Assembly (NCBI RefSeq): GCF_024127895.1 | Contig: NZ_JAMYBK010000037.1 | Location: 1-40,408, forward strand | Length of the DNA stretch: 40,408 nt | Source of the DNA: Pseudomonas guariconensis | GTDB taxonomy: Bacteria; Pseudomonadota; Gammaproteobacteria; Pseudomonadales; Pseudomonadaceae | Reading direction: 5' to 3' | Shown: in pieces, positions 8,146-16,695 of the stretch | Layout: the number at the start of each line of letters is the position of its first letter | Numbering within the stretch: position 1 is the stretch's first letter | Notes under the pieces: model-generated | What the model was told of the DNA's origin: nothing | Database searches by the model: none | What the model saw: the letters and a program-made list of their open reading frames with translations, nothing else | Program-made: the position numbers and the translations under genes

Positions 8146-9471
8146 ATGGCTCAGGCACACCCTGCCGTGCTGCACGCCAGCCCTGCGCGCGGCAAGACCG
8201 TCGCGCAGAAGGCCAGCAATGTGCGCTGGCGCATCTTCGCCATCATCTTCGCACTCACGGTGATCAACCTGATCGACCGTGTCTCCCTGTCCATCGCCAT
8301 GCCCACCATCGCCGCCGAGTTCGAGCTGACGCCGAGCATGCAGGGGCTGATCCTCAGCAGCTTCTTCTGGGCCTACGCCTTGCTGCAGATCCCCGGCGGC
8401 TGGTTGATCGACCGCTACGGGCCGCGCCGGGTGATCGGCTGGTCCACGGGCTTGTGGGGCATGTTCCAGACGCTCGCGGCATTCGCCACCGGGGGCCTTT
8501 CGCTGATGTTCGCGCGCGTGGCGCTGGGGGCCGCGGAGGCGCCATTGTTCCCCTCCGGCGGCAAGCTCAACTCGCTGTGGCTGGGTTCCAGCGAGCGCAG
8601 CCGTGGTGCCGTGCTCATGGATTGCGGCGGGCCGCTGGGCGTGGCCCTGGGCGGTTTGATCATCGCCTACCTGATCGCCGTGCTCGGTTCCTGGCGCATC
8701 GCCTTCTTCATCGCCGGCATCGCCACCCTGGCCATGGCCTGGCTGGCCTGGCACTACCTGCGCGACAACCCCGCCGAGCATCCGGCGGTCAATGATGCCG
8801 AACTCGACAAGATCAACCAGGGCCGTGCCGTGCCGATGGCCGAGGCCGCCCTGCAGGCGACCAAGGGCCTGGGCATCGCCGCCCGTTCGCTGACCGGCAT
8901 CCTGCTCGGGCGTGCCAGCTGGGCCATGGTGTTCTTCGGCCTGCTGACCTGGGGGCCGAGCTACCTGGCCCAGGCACGGGGCTTCGACATCAAGGGCATC
9001 GGTGCCGCGACTTTCATCATCTTCCTGTGCGGCGCGGTCGGCTCGCTGGTTGGCGGTTACCTCTGCGACCTGTTGATCCGCAAAGGCGTGCGCCGTGGCG
9101 TGGCGGCCAAGAGCCTGTTGAGCGTGTCCGGGCTGGTGGCGCTGGGCGCCTTCCTGCTGCTGCCACAACTGGACGATGCCTTCGCCGCCGTCGCGCTGCT
9201 GGCGCTGACCGCCTTCTTCCTGATGTGGGGCAGCCTGTACTGGAGCTTCCCGGCGCTACTCGCCGCCCCCTCGCGGGTCGGCTTGATCGGCGGGGTGATG
9301 AACCTGGCCGGCAGCCTCGGCGGCATCGTCGTGCCGATCTTGGTCGGCCTGCTGCTCCAGCACTTGGGCGGCTACTCGGCGGTGCTCGGTTTCTTCGCCT
9401 TGTGCTCGGCGCTGTTCATCGCCGGCACCCTGTTGATCGCTCTGGACAAGACCGAGGTATCCCATGGCTGA
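8146..9471 (+). CDS. MFS transporter (anion:cation symporter/sugar-acid type) 1
   Basis: Predicted 441-residue inner-membrane carrier with 12 hydrophobic segments. The N-terminal TVINLIDRVSLSIAMPTIAA (first helix) and the WLIDRYGPRR loop between helices 2 and 3 are the anion:cation symporter signature shared with ExuT/GudP-type sugar-acid transporters. AGAGGGA precedes the start by six bases. It leads a gene set with the amidohydrolase, the PdxA-like enzyme and the porin, with 8- and 4-nt overlaps downstream, and is divergent from tctCBA. It likely imports a sugar acid or its lactone. That substrate class is inferred from family and neighbours. Confidence 0.88.
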   Translation: MAQAHPAVLHASPARGKTVAQKASNVRWRIFAIIFALTVINLIDRVSLSIAMPTIAAEFELTPSMQGLILSSFFWAYALLQIPGGWLIDRYGPRRVIGWSTGLWGMFQTLAAFATGGLSLMFARVALGAAEAPLFPSGGKLNSLWLGSSERSRGAVLMDCGGPLGVALGGLIIAYLIAVLGSWRIAFFIAGIATLAMAWLAWHYLRDNPAEHPAVNDAELDKINQGRAVPMAEAALQATKGLGIAARSLTGILLGRASWAMVFFGLLTWGPSYLAQARGFDIKGIGAATFIIFLCGAVGSLVGGYLCDLLIRKGVRRGVAAKSLLSVSGLVALGAFLLLPQLDDAFAAVALLALTAFFLMWGSLYWSFPALLAAPSRVGLIGGVMNLAGSLGGIVVPILVGLLLQHLGGYSAVLGFFALCSALFIAGTLLIALDKTEVSHG

Positions 9472-10423
9472 GCTGTACGACGGGCCGATCGTCGATGCCC
9501 ATCATCATTTCTGGGACCCGCAACGCAACCACCATCCGTGGTTGTCGGGCAGCGAGAACATCCCCTTCCGCTACGGTGACTACAGCGCGATCAAGCGGCG
9601 CTATTTCCCCGAGGACTACCTTGCCGATGCAGGGGCCCACCGGGTGGTCGAGACCGTCTACGTGGAAACCGAGTGGGACCCGCGTGACCCGATTGGCGAA
9701 ACCCGCTTCATCCATGAGGTCGCCGCCCGCTATGGCGCGCCCAACGCGGTGGTCGCGCAGGCCTGGCTGGATGCTCCCGAGGCGGCCGAGGTGCTGGCCG
9801 CACAGGCCGGCTTCGAGCGGGTCCGCAGCGTGCGCCACAAACCGGGTGGCCCGAGCCGGCCGGAGGAGGTCGGCCAGTGCCGCAGCCTGATGAGCGACGA
9901 GCGCTGGCGCCGTGGCTACGCCGAGCTGGCCCGCCACGGGCTGCACTTCGACCTGCAGACGCCGTGGTGGAACCTGGCCGAGGCCGAGCGGCTGGCGCGT
10001 GATTTCCCCCAGACACTGCTGATCCTCAACCACACCGGCCTGCCGTCGGACCGCGGCGAAGCGGCCCTGGCGGCCTGGCATGCGGCCATGGCGCGGTTCG
10101 CCGAGTGCCCGAACGCGAGGGTGAAGATCTCTGGCATCGGCCAGGCCGGCAGGCCGTGGCGTGCCGAGGACAACGCCTGGATCGTGCGCGAGACCATCGC
10201 CATGTTCGGCGCGCAGCGGGCGATGTTCGCCAGCAACTTCCCTGTCGACAGCCTGTGCGGCTCGTTCGACGACATCTATGGCGGCTTCAAGCGCATCGTC
10301 GCCGACCTGCCCGGCGAGGCGCAGGCCCAGCTTTTCTACCATAACGCCCGGCGCATCTACCGCACCGTGCCCGACACCTTGCGCCCTGCGCCAGTGTCGA
10401 CCGACCTGAGGACCCCTGCATGA
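9464..10423 (+). CDS. COG3618-type amidohydrolase (predicted sugar lactonase)
   Basis: Predicted 319-residue TIM-barrel hydrolase of the amidohydrolase superfamily, COG3618/amidohydrolase_2. VDAHHHFWDPQ at residues 10-20 carries the first-strand HxH; NHTGLP near residue 190 supplies the later histidine, and SNFPVDS near 252 is the C-terminal barrel motif. Characterised relatives hydrolyse lactones (LigI, L-fucono-lactonase, L-rhamnono-lactonase, galactaro-lactone hydrolases). It overlaps the upstream MFS gene by 8 nt and the downstream pdxA-like gene by 4 nt, so all three are one transcriptional unit. A lactonase feeding an acid-sugar pathway fits the surroundings but is inferred. GAGG lies six bases before the start. 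Confidence 0.83.
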   Translation: MAELYDGPIVDAHHHFWDPQRNHHPWLSGSENIPFRYGDYSAIKRRYFPEDYLADAGAHRVVETVYVETEWDPRDPIGETRFIHEVAARYGAPNAVVAQAWLDAPEAAEVLAAQAGFERVRSVRHKPGGPSRPEEVGQCRSLMSDERWRRGYAELARHGLHFDLQTPWWNLAEAERLARDFPQTLLILNHTGLPSDRGEAALAAWHAAMARFAECPNARVKISGIGQAGRPWRAEDNAWIVRETIAMFGAQRAMFASNFPVDSLCGSFDDIYGGFKRIVADLPGEAQAQLFYHNARRIYRTVPDTLRPAPVSTDLRTPA

Positions 10424-11433
10424 GCAAACCCACCCTCCCGCGCCTGGCCATGGTCCTGGGCGACCCCGCCGGTATCGGCCCGGAGCTGATCGCCCGCCTG
10501 CTGGCCGAGCCCGAGGTGCGCGGCAAGGCCCGCGTGGTGCTGATCGCCGACGAAGCGGAAATGCGTCGGGGCATGCGTATCGCCGGCTGCGAGTTCCCTT
10601 ACCGGCGCATCGACGACCTGCAAGCGCTGGACTTCGCCGATGACACGCCGCTGCTGTACCCCTATCGCGGCGCAGCCGAGGGCGAGTTCCCGCGCAGCGA
10701 GGCGAGCGTGATCGGCGGGCGCTACAGCCTGGATACCCTGGCCGTGGCCCTGGCGCTGACCCAGGACGGCAGGACCGACGCGATTCTCTTCGGGCCATTG
10801 AACAAGACCTCGCTGCACATGGCCGGCATGGGCCATAGCGACGAGCTGCACTGGTTCGCCGAGCGCCTGGGCTTCGCCGGCCCGTTCTGCGAGTTCAACG
10901 TGCTCGATGAGCTCTGGACCTCACGGGTGACGTCCCACGTGGCGCTGGCCGACGTACCGGGCCTGCTCAGCCAGGCGCGGGTGCTCGAGGCCATCGGCCT
11001 GATCGACACCGCGCTCAAGCGCAGTGGCCTGGCCCGGCCGCGCATCGGTGTGTGCGGCCTCAACCCGCACAACGGCGACAACGGCAGCTTTGGCCGCGAG
11101 GAGCTGGACATCATCGGCCCAGCGGTGCAGACGGCGCGTGCGCAGGGCATCGAAGCCGACGGGCCTTATCCGGCCGACACCATCTTCCTCAAGGTGCAGG
11201 GCGATGCCCAGGCCTTCGATGCCGTGGTCACCATGTACCACGACCAGGGGCAGATCGCGATCAAGCTGATGGGCTTCTCCCGTGGCGTGACCGTCCAGGG
11301 CGGGTTGCCGGTGCCCATCACCACACCCGCGCATGGCACGGCCTTCGACATCGCAGGGCAGGGCAAGGCCAACGTCGGCGCGACCCGCCAGGCCTTCGAG
11401 ATCGCCTGCCGGATGGGGCTCAACGCCCGCTGA
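10420..11433 (+). CDS. PdxA-like dehydrogenase (PdxA2 subgroup)
   Basis: Predicted 337-residue metal-dependent, NAD(P)-linked decarboxylating dehydrogenase of the PdxA family. The metal/substrate motifs are present: GPLNKTSLHMAGMGHSDELH (about 126-145), CGLNPHNGDNGSFGREELD (about 211-229), YHDQGQIAIKLMGFSRG and PAHGTAFDIAGQGKAN. True PdxA oxidises 4-phosphohydroxy-L-threonine in vitamin B6 synthesis, while PdxA2 paralogues act on four-carbon acid phosphates made by a DUF1537 kinase, and TphB-type paralogues act on unphosphorylated diols. No kinase is visible in this window. The catabolic context argues against a B6 role. Substrate unknown. Confidence 0.86.
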   Translation: MSKPTLPRLAMVLGDPAGIGPELIARLLAEPEVRGKARVVLIADEAEMRRGMRIAGCEFPYRRIDDLQALDFADDTPLLYPYRGAAEGEFPRSEASVIGGRYSLDTLAVALALTQDGRTDAILFGPLNKTSLHMAGMGHSDELHWFAERLGFAGPFCEFNVLDELWTSRVTSHVALADVPGLLSQARVLEAIGLIDTALKRSGLARPRIGVCGLNPHNGDNGSFGREELDIIGPAVQTARAQGIEADGPYPADTIFLKVQGDAQAFDAVVTMYHDQGQIAIKLMGFSRGVTVQGGLPVPITTPAHGTAFDIAGQGKANVGATRQAFEIACRMGLNAR

Positions 11434-11540
11434 TCCCGCGCACCGCCAGCCTCACCTTCCCGTCAGTCAATCACCCACATCGCCTGGGGCCCGGAGGGCT
11501 CCACGGCGGGGCTCACCCTGGAAAAAGGAAAACAACAACA

Positions 11541-12791
11541 ATGACCCGTGCTTTTTCTCACCGCTTCAAAGCCACCTCGATGGCGCCTGTGCTGATCGCC
11601 GGCCTGCCGCTGAGTGCCATCGCCGAGGGTTTCATCGACGATGCCAGCGTGACCTTGGGGATGCGTAACCTCTACTTCAACCGTGACTTTCGCCAGCCCG
11701 CTGCGGCGCAGTCGAAGCAGGAGGAATGGGCCCAGGGGTTCTTGCTGCAGGCCAAGTCCGGCTACACGCCCGGCCTGTTCGGGGTGGGCATCGACCTGAT
11801 CGGCCAACTGGGCTTCAAGCTCGACAGTAGCCCAGAGCGCAGCGGCTCGGGACTGTTGCCCAGGCATAGCGATGGCCGGGCGGTGGACGATTACTCGCGG
11901 CTGGGCCTGGCACCCAAGCTGCGGTTGTCGAAGACCGAGCTCAAGGTAGGCGAACTGCAGCCGGAGTTGCCGATCCTGCTGCGCAACGATGGCCGCTTGC
12001 TGCCACAGACGTTCCAGGGCGGCATGCTCACCTCGCGGGAGTTCGATGGCCTGACCTTGCAGGGCGGGCAGATGCGCTCGCTGAGCCAGCGCAACTCTTC
12101 CGACCATGAGGATTTGTCCGTGGACGGTCGCGGCGGGGTATTCGCCGACCGTTTCGACTATGTTGGCGGCGAGTACCGCTTCAATGCCGACCGCACCCAA
12201 GTCGGGCTGTGGCAGGCACGGCTGCAGGACATCTACCAGCAACGCTTCTACAACGTCAGCCACAAGCAGAAGGTCGGCGACTGGACCTTGGGGGCCAATG
12301 TCGGCTTCTTCGCCACCCAGGAGGAGGGGAGTGCCGACCTGGGGGATCTGGACAACCGGGCGCTGACCAGCTTCGTCAGTGCGAGGTACGCCGGCCATAC
12401 CTTCGGCGCCGGCTATCAGCGCATGTATGGCGACGACGGCATGGTCTACATCGCCGGGACCAGCACGCCGCTGGTCAACGATATCCAGGTGCGCAACTTC
12501 ACCACGGCGGGCGAGCGCTCCTGGCAGGTGCGCTATGACTACGACTTCGTCGCCCTGGGGATTCCCGGGCTGTCGCTCATGGCCCGCTATGCGAGCGGTG
12601 ACCATGCCGAGGTGGCAGGCGGGAGCGATGGCAAGGCCTGGGAGCGTGACCTGGATATCACCTATGTCATCCAGGCGGGGCCCCTGAAGAACCTGGGCGT
12701 GCGTTGGCGCAATGCCATGGTGCGTTCCAACCATGCCGCCGATGTGGATGAGAACCGCCTGATCCTCACCTATACCCTGAAGTTACTCTGA
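11541..12791 (+). CDS. OprD-family outer membrane porin
   Basis: Predicted 416-residue outer-membrane protein. A signal peptide ends at AIA (26-28), and the mature N-terminus EGFIDDASVTLGMRNLYFNR is the OprD family signature. The rest alternates short beta-strands and turns and ends in an amphipathic strand (ILTYTLKLL). OprD-type porins let specific amino acids, aromatic acids or sugar acids cross the outer membrane. AAGGAA lies about ten bases before the ATG at 11541. It is 107 nt downstream of the pdxA-like gene on the same strand and followed by a hairpin, so it probably closes the first gene set. It should supply substrate to the inner-membrane carriers around it. Specificity is not predictable. 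Confidence 0.92.
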   Translation: MTRAFSHRFKATSMAPVLIAGLPLSAIAEGFIDDASVTLGMRNLYFNRDFRQPAAAQSKQEEWAQGFLLQAKSGYTPGLFGVGIDLIGQLGFKLDSSPERSGSGLLPRHSDGRAVDDYSRLGLAPKLRLSKTELKVGELQPELPILLRNDGRLLPQTFQGGMLTSREFDGLTLQGGQMRSLSQRNSSDHEDLSVDGRGGVFADRFDYVGGEYRFNADRTQVGLWQARLQDIYQQRFYNVSHKQKVGDWTLGANVGFFATQEEGSADLGDLDNRALTSFVSARYAGHTFGAGYQRMYGDDGMVYIAGTSTPLVNDIQVRNFTTAGERSWQVRYDYDFVALGIPGLSLMARYASGDHAEVAGGSDGKAWERDLDITYVIQAGPLKNLGVRWRNAMVRSNHAADVDENRLILTYTLKLL

Positions 12792-12805
12792 CACTCCCAT
12801 GGCCT

Positions 12806-12827
12806 CTGGGGCCGCTTCGCGCCCCAG
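12806..12827 (+). terminator. Hairpin after the OprD-type gene
   Basis: CTGGGGC (12806-12812) and GCCCCAG (12821-12827) form a perfect 7-bp stem around an 8-nt loop, 14 nt after the porin stop. There is no long T-tract. It separates the two gene sets and supports an independent promoter for the second MFS gene. Confidence 0.55.
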
Positions 12828-12847
12828 CTTACGATGCATACCTCCCC

Positions 12848-12898
12848 CGATAACCCCGAAGCCACCAATGGGCATCCTGGTATATCCCCAGGTTATCG
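12848..12898. promoter_or_regulatory. Operator pair CGATAACC-N35-GGTTATCG upstream of MFS gene 2
   Basis: Perfect inverted 8-mers lie at 12848-12855 and 12891-12898, again offset by 43 nt exactly as at 8027-8077. The right arm forms part of ATATCCCCAGGTTAT (12882-12896), an ATA-N9-TAT LysR-type box. A further inverted repeat, GGATA (12901-12905) with TATCC (12918-12922), follows. The MFS start codon is about 150 nt downstream. Confidence 0.62.
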
Positions 12899-13046
12899 AT
12901 GGATACGCATAAGTGATTATCCAGCCCCGCCTGCCCCCTCTACAGTCGCCCCATGGCTCGCCACTGCCTGGCGCGCCAGCCAAGACCAACAAGAAGCCCG
13001 TCCTGACGCTTCGCAGGACGATCACGGCAAGCACGAGGAAGTCCCC

Positions 13047-14360
13047 ATGAGCGACCACGCCAGAGCCCTGGCCTCGGCCATTTCCATCAGCCGCGCGCGG
13101 CTACTGCCTTTCCTGATCCTGATGTACGTACTGGCCTTCATCGACCGGGCCAACGTCGGTTATGCCCGGGCCTTCCTGCAAGCCGACACCGGCCTTGGCG
13201 ATGCGGCCTTCGCCTTCGGCGCGAGCATCTTCTTCATCGGCTATGCCTGTTTCGAAGTGCCCAGCAACCTGATGCTGCACCGCCTCGGCGCACGGGTCTG
13301 GCTGTGCCGGATCATGGTCACCTGGGGGCTGGTCAGCGCGGCGATGATGTTCGCCGACAACGCCACGACCTTCTACGTGCTGCGCTTCTTGCTCGGCGTC
13401 GCCGAGGCCGGCTTCTTCCCCGGCATCATCCTCTACCTCACCTACTGGTTCCCGTCCCAGAGCCGCGCCCAGGCCCTGGGCCTGTTCTACTTCGGCCTGC
13501 CGCTGGCGCTGGTGCTGGGCGGGCCGTTGTCCGGCTGGTTGCTGGAGTTCCATGGGGTATTCGGCCTGACCAACTGGCAATGGCTGTTCGTGGTCGAGGG
13601 GCTGATGGCCTCGGTGGTCGGTATCGCCGCCTACTTCTACCTGGTCGACCGCCCACGCAATGCCCGCTGGCTCAGCGATGTGCAGAAACAGGCGCTGGAA
13701 GGCACGCTGGCCGAGGAAGACGCGCAGAAGCAGGCCCATGGCCCGCACGGCTTCCTCGGTGCGCTGCGCAATGGCCAGGTCATGAAGTTCTGCCTGGTGT
13801 ACTTCACCGTGCAGATGAGCGTGTACGGCGTGGTGTTCTACCTGCCGACCCGCATCGCCAGCTTCCTGGACGGCCAGGTGGGCCTGAGCGTCGGCCTGTA
13901 CACCGCGATTCCCTGGGCCTGTGCCCTGGTGGTCACCCGCCTGGTGACCCGTTATGCCGACCGTAGCGGCCTGCACCGCCAGCTCGCGGTGGCCATGCTG
14001 GCCATGGCCGCCGCCGGTATCGCGGCATCGGCCCTGGCTGGCAGCCTGCCGCTGGTGGTGCTGGCCTTCTGCTTCGCCGCTGCCGGTTTCGTTTCCGTGC
14101 AGCCGCTGTTCTGGACCCTGCCCACCGGCTACCTGAGCGGTGCGGCCGCGGCCAGCGGCATCGCCCTGATCAACTCCCTGGGCAACCTGGGCGGCTTCGT
14201 CGCGCCGAACCTCAAGACCTTGACCGAAACCCTGTTCGCCGATCCACGTGCCGGCATGTTCGCCCTGGCCGTGGTGGGTGTCCTGGGGGCCTGCCTGTTG
14301 TCCCGACTCAAATCTTCCCGACCATCGCCTGCCCCGATCGAACCCGCGCGGGCCGGCTGA
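13047..14360 (+). CDS. MFS transporter (anion:cation symporter type) 2
   Basis: Predicted 437-residue carrier with 12 hydrophobic segments. AFIDRANVGYARAFLQADTG at the end of helix 1 and EVPSNLMLHRLGARVW between helices 2 and 3 place it with tartrate/phthalate/sugar-acid symporters, a different branch from MFS 1. I chose the ATG at 13047 with AGGAA eight bases upstream; an upstream in-frame extension would cover the operator region. It starts the second gene set, followed at 28 nt by the acid-sugar dehydratase, with the AraD1 and semialdehyde dehydrogenase genes further on. Uptake of the pentonate degraded by these enzymes is the likely role. Confidence 0.88.
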   Translation: MSDHARALASAISISRARLLPFLILMYVLAFIDRANVGYARAFLQADTGLGDAAFAFGASIFFIGYACFEVPSNLMLHRLGARVWLCRIMVTWGLVSAAMMFADNATTFYVLRFLLGVAEAGFFPGIILYLTYWFPSQSRAQALGLFYFGLPLALVLGGPLSGWLLEFHGVFGLTNWQWLFVVEGLMASVVGIAAYFYLVDRPRNARWLSDVQKQALEGTLAEEDAQKQAHGPHGFLGALRNGQVMKFCLVYFTVQMSVYGVVFYLPTRIASFLDGQVGLSVGLYTAIPWACALVVTRLVTRYADRSGLHRQLAVAMLAMAAAGIAASALAGSLPLVVLAFCFAAAGFVSVQPLFWTLPTGYLSGAAAASGIALINSLGNLGGFVAPNLKTLTETLFADPRAGMFALAVVGVLGACLLSRLKSSRPSPAPIEPARAG

Positions 14361-14388
14361 TCAACGCCATGTGATAGGAGCTGTGACC

Positions 14389-15564
14389 ATGAAAATCAAA
14401 TCCGTGCGTACCCGTGTCTTCGAATGGAAAGGCAAGGTCGTGCCACCCCAGGCGCATTTCTGCACCAATGCCAGCGACATCCTCTTCGAGCGCGGCGACG
14501 CCATGGGTTCGTTCCGCTTCCACGGCTGGCTGGTGGTGGAGATCGAAACCGACAACGGCATCGTCGGTATCGGCAACTGCGCCCTGGCCCCGCGCGTGGC
14601 CAAGGAGATCATCGACCTGTACCTGGCACCGATCTGCATCGGCGAGGACCCCTTCGACAACGAGTACATCTGGCAAAAAATGTACCGTCGCACCCATGCC
14701 TGGGGCCGCAAGGGCATCGGCATGGCGGCCATCTCGGCGGTCGACCTGGCGATCTGGGACATCATGGGCAAGGCGGTGAACAAGCCGGTGTTCAAGCTGC
14801 TCGGCGGGCGCACCAAGGAAAAGATCTGGACCTACGCCTCCAAGCTGTACGCCAACGACAACCTCGACGTGTTCCTCGAGGAAGCCCAGGGTTACCTGAA
14901 CCAGGGCTTCACCGCGCTGAAGATGCGTTTCGGCTACGGCCCCAAGGACGGTCCGGCCGGCATGCGCCGTAACATCGAGCAGGTCCGCGCCCTGCGCGAA
15001 CTGGCCGGCCCCGACGTCGACATCATGCTCGAGTGCTACATGGGCTGGACCCTGGAGTACGCCCGGCGCATGTTGCCCAAGCTCGCCGAGTTCGAGCCGC
15101 GCTGGCTGGAAGAGCCGGTGATCGCCGATGACATCGAAGGTTATATCGAGCTGAAGAAGATGGGCATCATGCCGATCTCCGGCGGCGAGCACGAGTTCAC
15201 CGGCCATGGCTTCAAGGACCTGTTGGAGCGCCGCGCGGTGGACGTCATCCAGTACGACACCAACCGTGTCGGCGGCATCACCGCCGCGCGCAAGATCAAC
15301 GCCATGGCCGAAGCCTGGTCGGTGCCGGTGATCCCCCACGCCGGGCAGATGCACAACTACCACTTGACCATGGCCAGCACCGCTTCGCCGATGGCCGAGT
15401 TCTTCCCGGTGTTCGACGTCGAGGTCGGCAACGAGCTGTTCTACTACGTCTTCAAGGGCGAACCGCAGCCGGTGGATGGCTACATCCAGCTGGACGACGA
15501 CAAGCCGGGCCTGGGCCTGGAGATTTCCGAGGAATACCTCAGCGACTTCAACATCATCGAATGA
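14389..15564 (+). CDS. Enolase-superfamily (mandelate racemase-type) acid-sugar dehydratase
   Basis: Predicted 391-residue dehydratase of the mandelate racemase/muconate lactonizing group, closest in motif pattern to rhamnonate/lyxonate dehydratases. Predicted Mg ligands are Glu215 (MLECYMGW), Glu241 (WLEEPV) and Glu267 (SGGEHE). Asp290 (IQYDTNRVGG) and His317 (VIPHAGQMHN) form the likely His-Asp base dyad on the barrel. GPKDGPAGMRRN (about 184-195) is a subgroup feature. The reaction would convert an aldonate to a 2-keto-3-deoxy acid. Together with the next two genes it makes a three-step route to 2-oxoglutarate. From memory, the syntenic PAO1 protein is L-lyxonate dehydratase; L-lyxonate is therefore the leading candidate, not proven. 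TAGGAG lies ahead of the start. Confidence 0.88.
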   Translation: MKIKSVRTRVFEWKGKVVPPQAHFCTNASDILFERGDAMGSFRFHGWLVVEIETDNGIVGIGNCALAPRVAKEIIDLYLAPICIGEDPFDNEYIWQKMYRRTHAWGRKGIGMAAISAVDLAIWDIMGKAVNKPVFKLLGGRTKEKIWTYASKLYANDNLDVFLEEAQGYLNQGFTALKMRFGYGPKDGPAGMRRNIEQVRALRELAGPDVDIMLECYMGWTLEYARRMLPKLAEFEPRWLEEPVIADDIEGYIELKKMGIMPISGGEHEFTGHGFKDLLERRAVDVIQYDTNRVGGITAARKINAMAEAWSVPVIPHAGQMHNYHLTMASTASPMAEFFPVFDVEVGNELFYYVFKGEPQPVDGYIQLDDDKPGLGLEISEEYLSDFNIIE

Positions 15565-15621
15565 TCGCGCCGGGCGCTGCCGCTCGGTGGCGCCCAGCCC
15601 GTCGAACGGGAGGAGAGACAC

Positions 15622-16617
15622 ATGCGGTTGATTCAATTCGAAGACCCGGCCGGCCAGCGCCAGGTCGGAGTGGTCGAGGGTACGCAGGTCCAGGTGGTGC
15701 GCGGTGTGCGCAGCACCCGCGAGCTGGCGTTGGCGGCGATCCGTGGTGGGCGCGCTCTGGTGGAGGAAGTACTGGCCCGTGGCTGCGACGCCGGGCCGGC
15801 CTATGCCGGGCTGCTGGAGGCGGGGCGGGTGCTGCCACCGTTGGACCATGAAGACCCGGCGCACTGCCTGGTCAGCGGTACCGGCCTGACCCACCTGGGC
15901 AGCGCCGCCACGCGAGACAAGATGCACCAGCACGGCGAGCAGGACGACACCACGCTCACCGACACCATGCGTATCTTCAAGTGGGGCCTGGAGGGGGGCA
16001 AGCCCGCCGCCGGCGAAGCGGGGGCGCAGCCGGAATGGTTCTACAAGGGCGATGGCAGCATCGTCGTGCGCCCCGGTGCGGACCTGCCGTTGCCGGCCTT
16101 CGCCGAGGATGCCGGCGAGGAACCAGAGCTGGTCGGTCTCTACGTGATAGGTGACGACGGCCGCCCGTATCGGCTGGGCTATGCCCTGGGCAACGAGTTC
16201 TCCGACCATGTCATGGAGCGGCGCAACTACCTGTACCTGGCGCATTCCAAGCTGCGCAGTTGCGCCTATGGCCCTGAGCTGCGCGTGGGCGAGCTGCCGC
16301 GCCACCTGCAAGGGCGCAGCCGTATCCTGCGCAATGGCGAGGTGCTCTGGGAGCGCGAGTTCCTGTCCGGCGAGGACAACATGTGCCACAGCTTCGAGAA
16401 CCTGGAGTTCCATCACTTCAAGTACGCCCAGTTCCTGCGCCCGGGCGATGTGCACGTGCATTACTTCGGCACGGCCACGCTGTCCTTTGCCGACGGCATC
16501 AAGGCCGTGCCGGGCGACACCTTCGAGATCGCCGTGCCTGACTTCGGTGCGCCGCTGCGCAACGGCATCGCCGCTGGCGAACCGGCCATGGCGCCGGGAC
16601 AGGTCGCGGCGCTCTGA
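15622..16617 (+). CDS. FAH-fold AraD1/GguC-family protein, predicted 2-keto-3-deoxy-pentonate dehydratase
   Basis: Predicted 331-residue fumarylacetoacetate hydrolase-fold protein of the AraD1/GguC type. EEPELVGLYVIGDDGRPYRL (about 174-193) supplies the acidic metal ligands, followed by GYALGNEFSDHVMERRNYLY, which matches the FAH-core strand and helix. The C-terminal DVHVHYFGTATLSFADG is also typical of AraD1 proteins. FAH-fold 2-keto-3-deoxy-D-arabinonate dehydratase of Sulfolobus makes 2-oxoglutarate semialdehyde, and the gene order here, between an aldonate dehydratase and a semialdehyde dehydrogenase, calls for the same reaction. GGAGGAG lies seven bases before the start. An aldolase-type or hydrolase reaction would be the alternative. 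Confidence 0.85.
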   Translation: MRLIQFEDPAGQRQVGVVEGTQVQVVRGVRSTRELALAAIRGGRALVEEVLARGCDAGPAYAGLLEAGRVLPPLDHEDPAHCLVSGTGLTHLGSAATRDKMHQHGEQDDTTLTDTMRIFKWGLEGGKPAAGEAGAQPEWFYKGDGSIVVRPGADLPLPAFAEDAGEEPELVGLYVIGDDGRPYRLGYALGNEFSDHVMERRNYLYLAHSKLRSCAYGPELRVGELPRHLQGRSRILRNGEVLWEREFLSGEDNMCHSFENLEFHHFKYAQFLRPGDVHVHYFGTATLSFADGIKAVPGDTFEIAVPDFGAPLRNGIAAGEPAMAPGQVAAL

Positions 16618-16695
16618 ATCCTCGTCACCATCCGCTTTTGCCGGGTCGCGCCGCCTGCCGATGGCGGTGGCGCGGCCCCCGATCATGAGGTCGAT

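Noticed and set aside
10420..11433. Vitamin B6 biosynthetic pdxA
   Set aside because: The gene overlaps a catabolic hydrolase and lies between transporters; canonical pdxA is usually next to rsmA (ksgA) and surA, which are not here.
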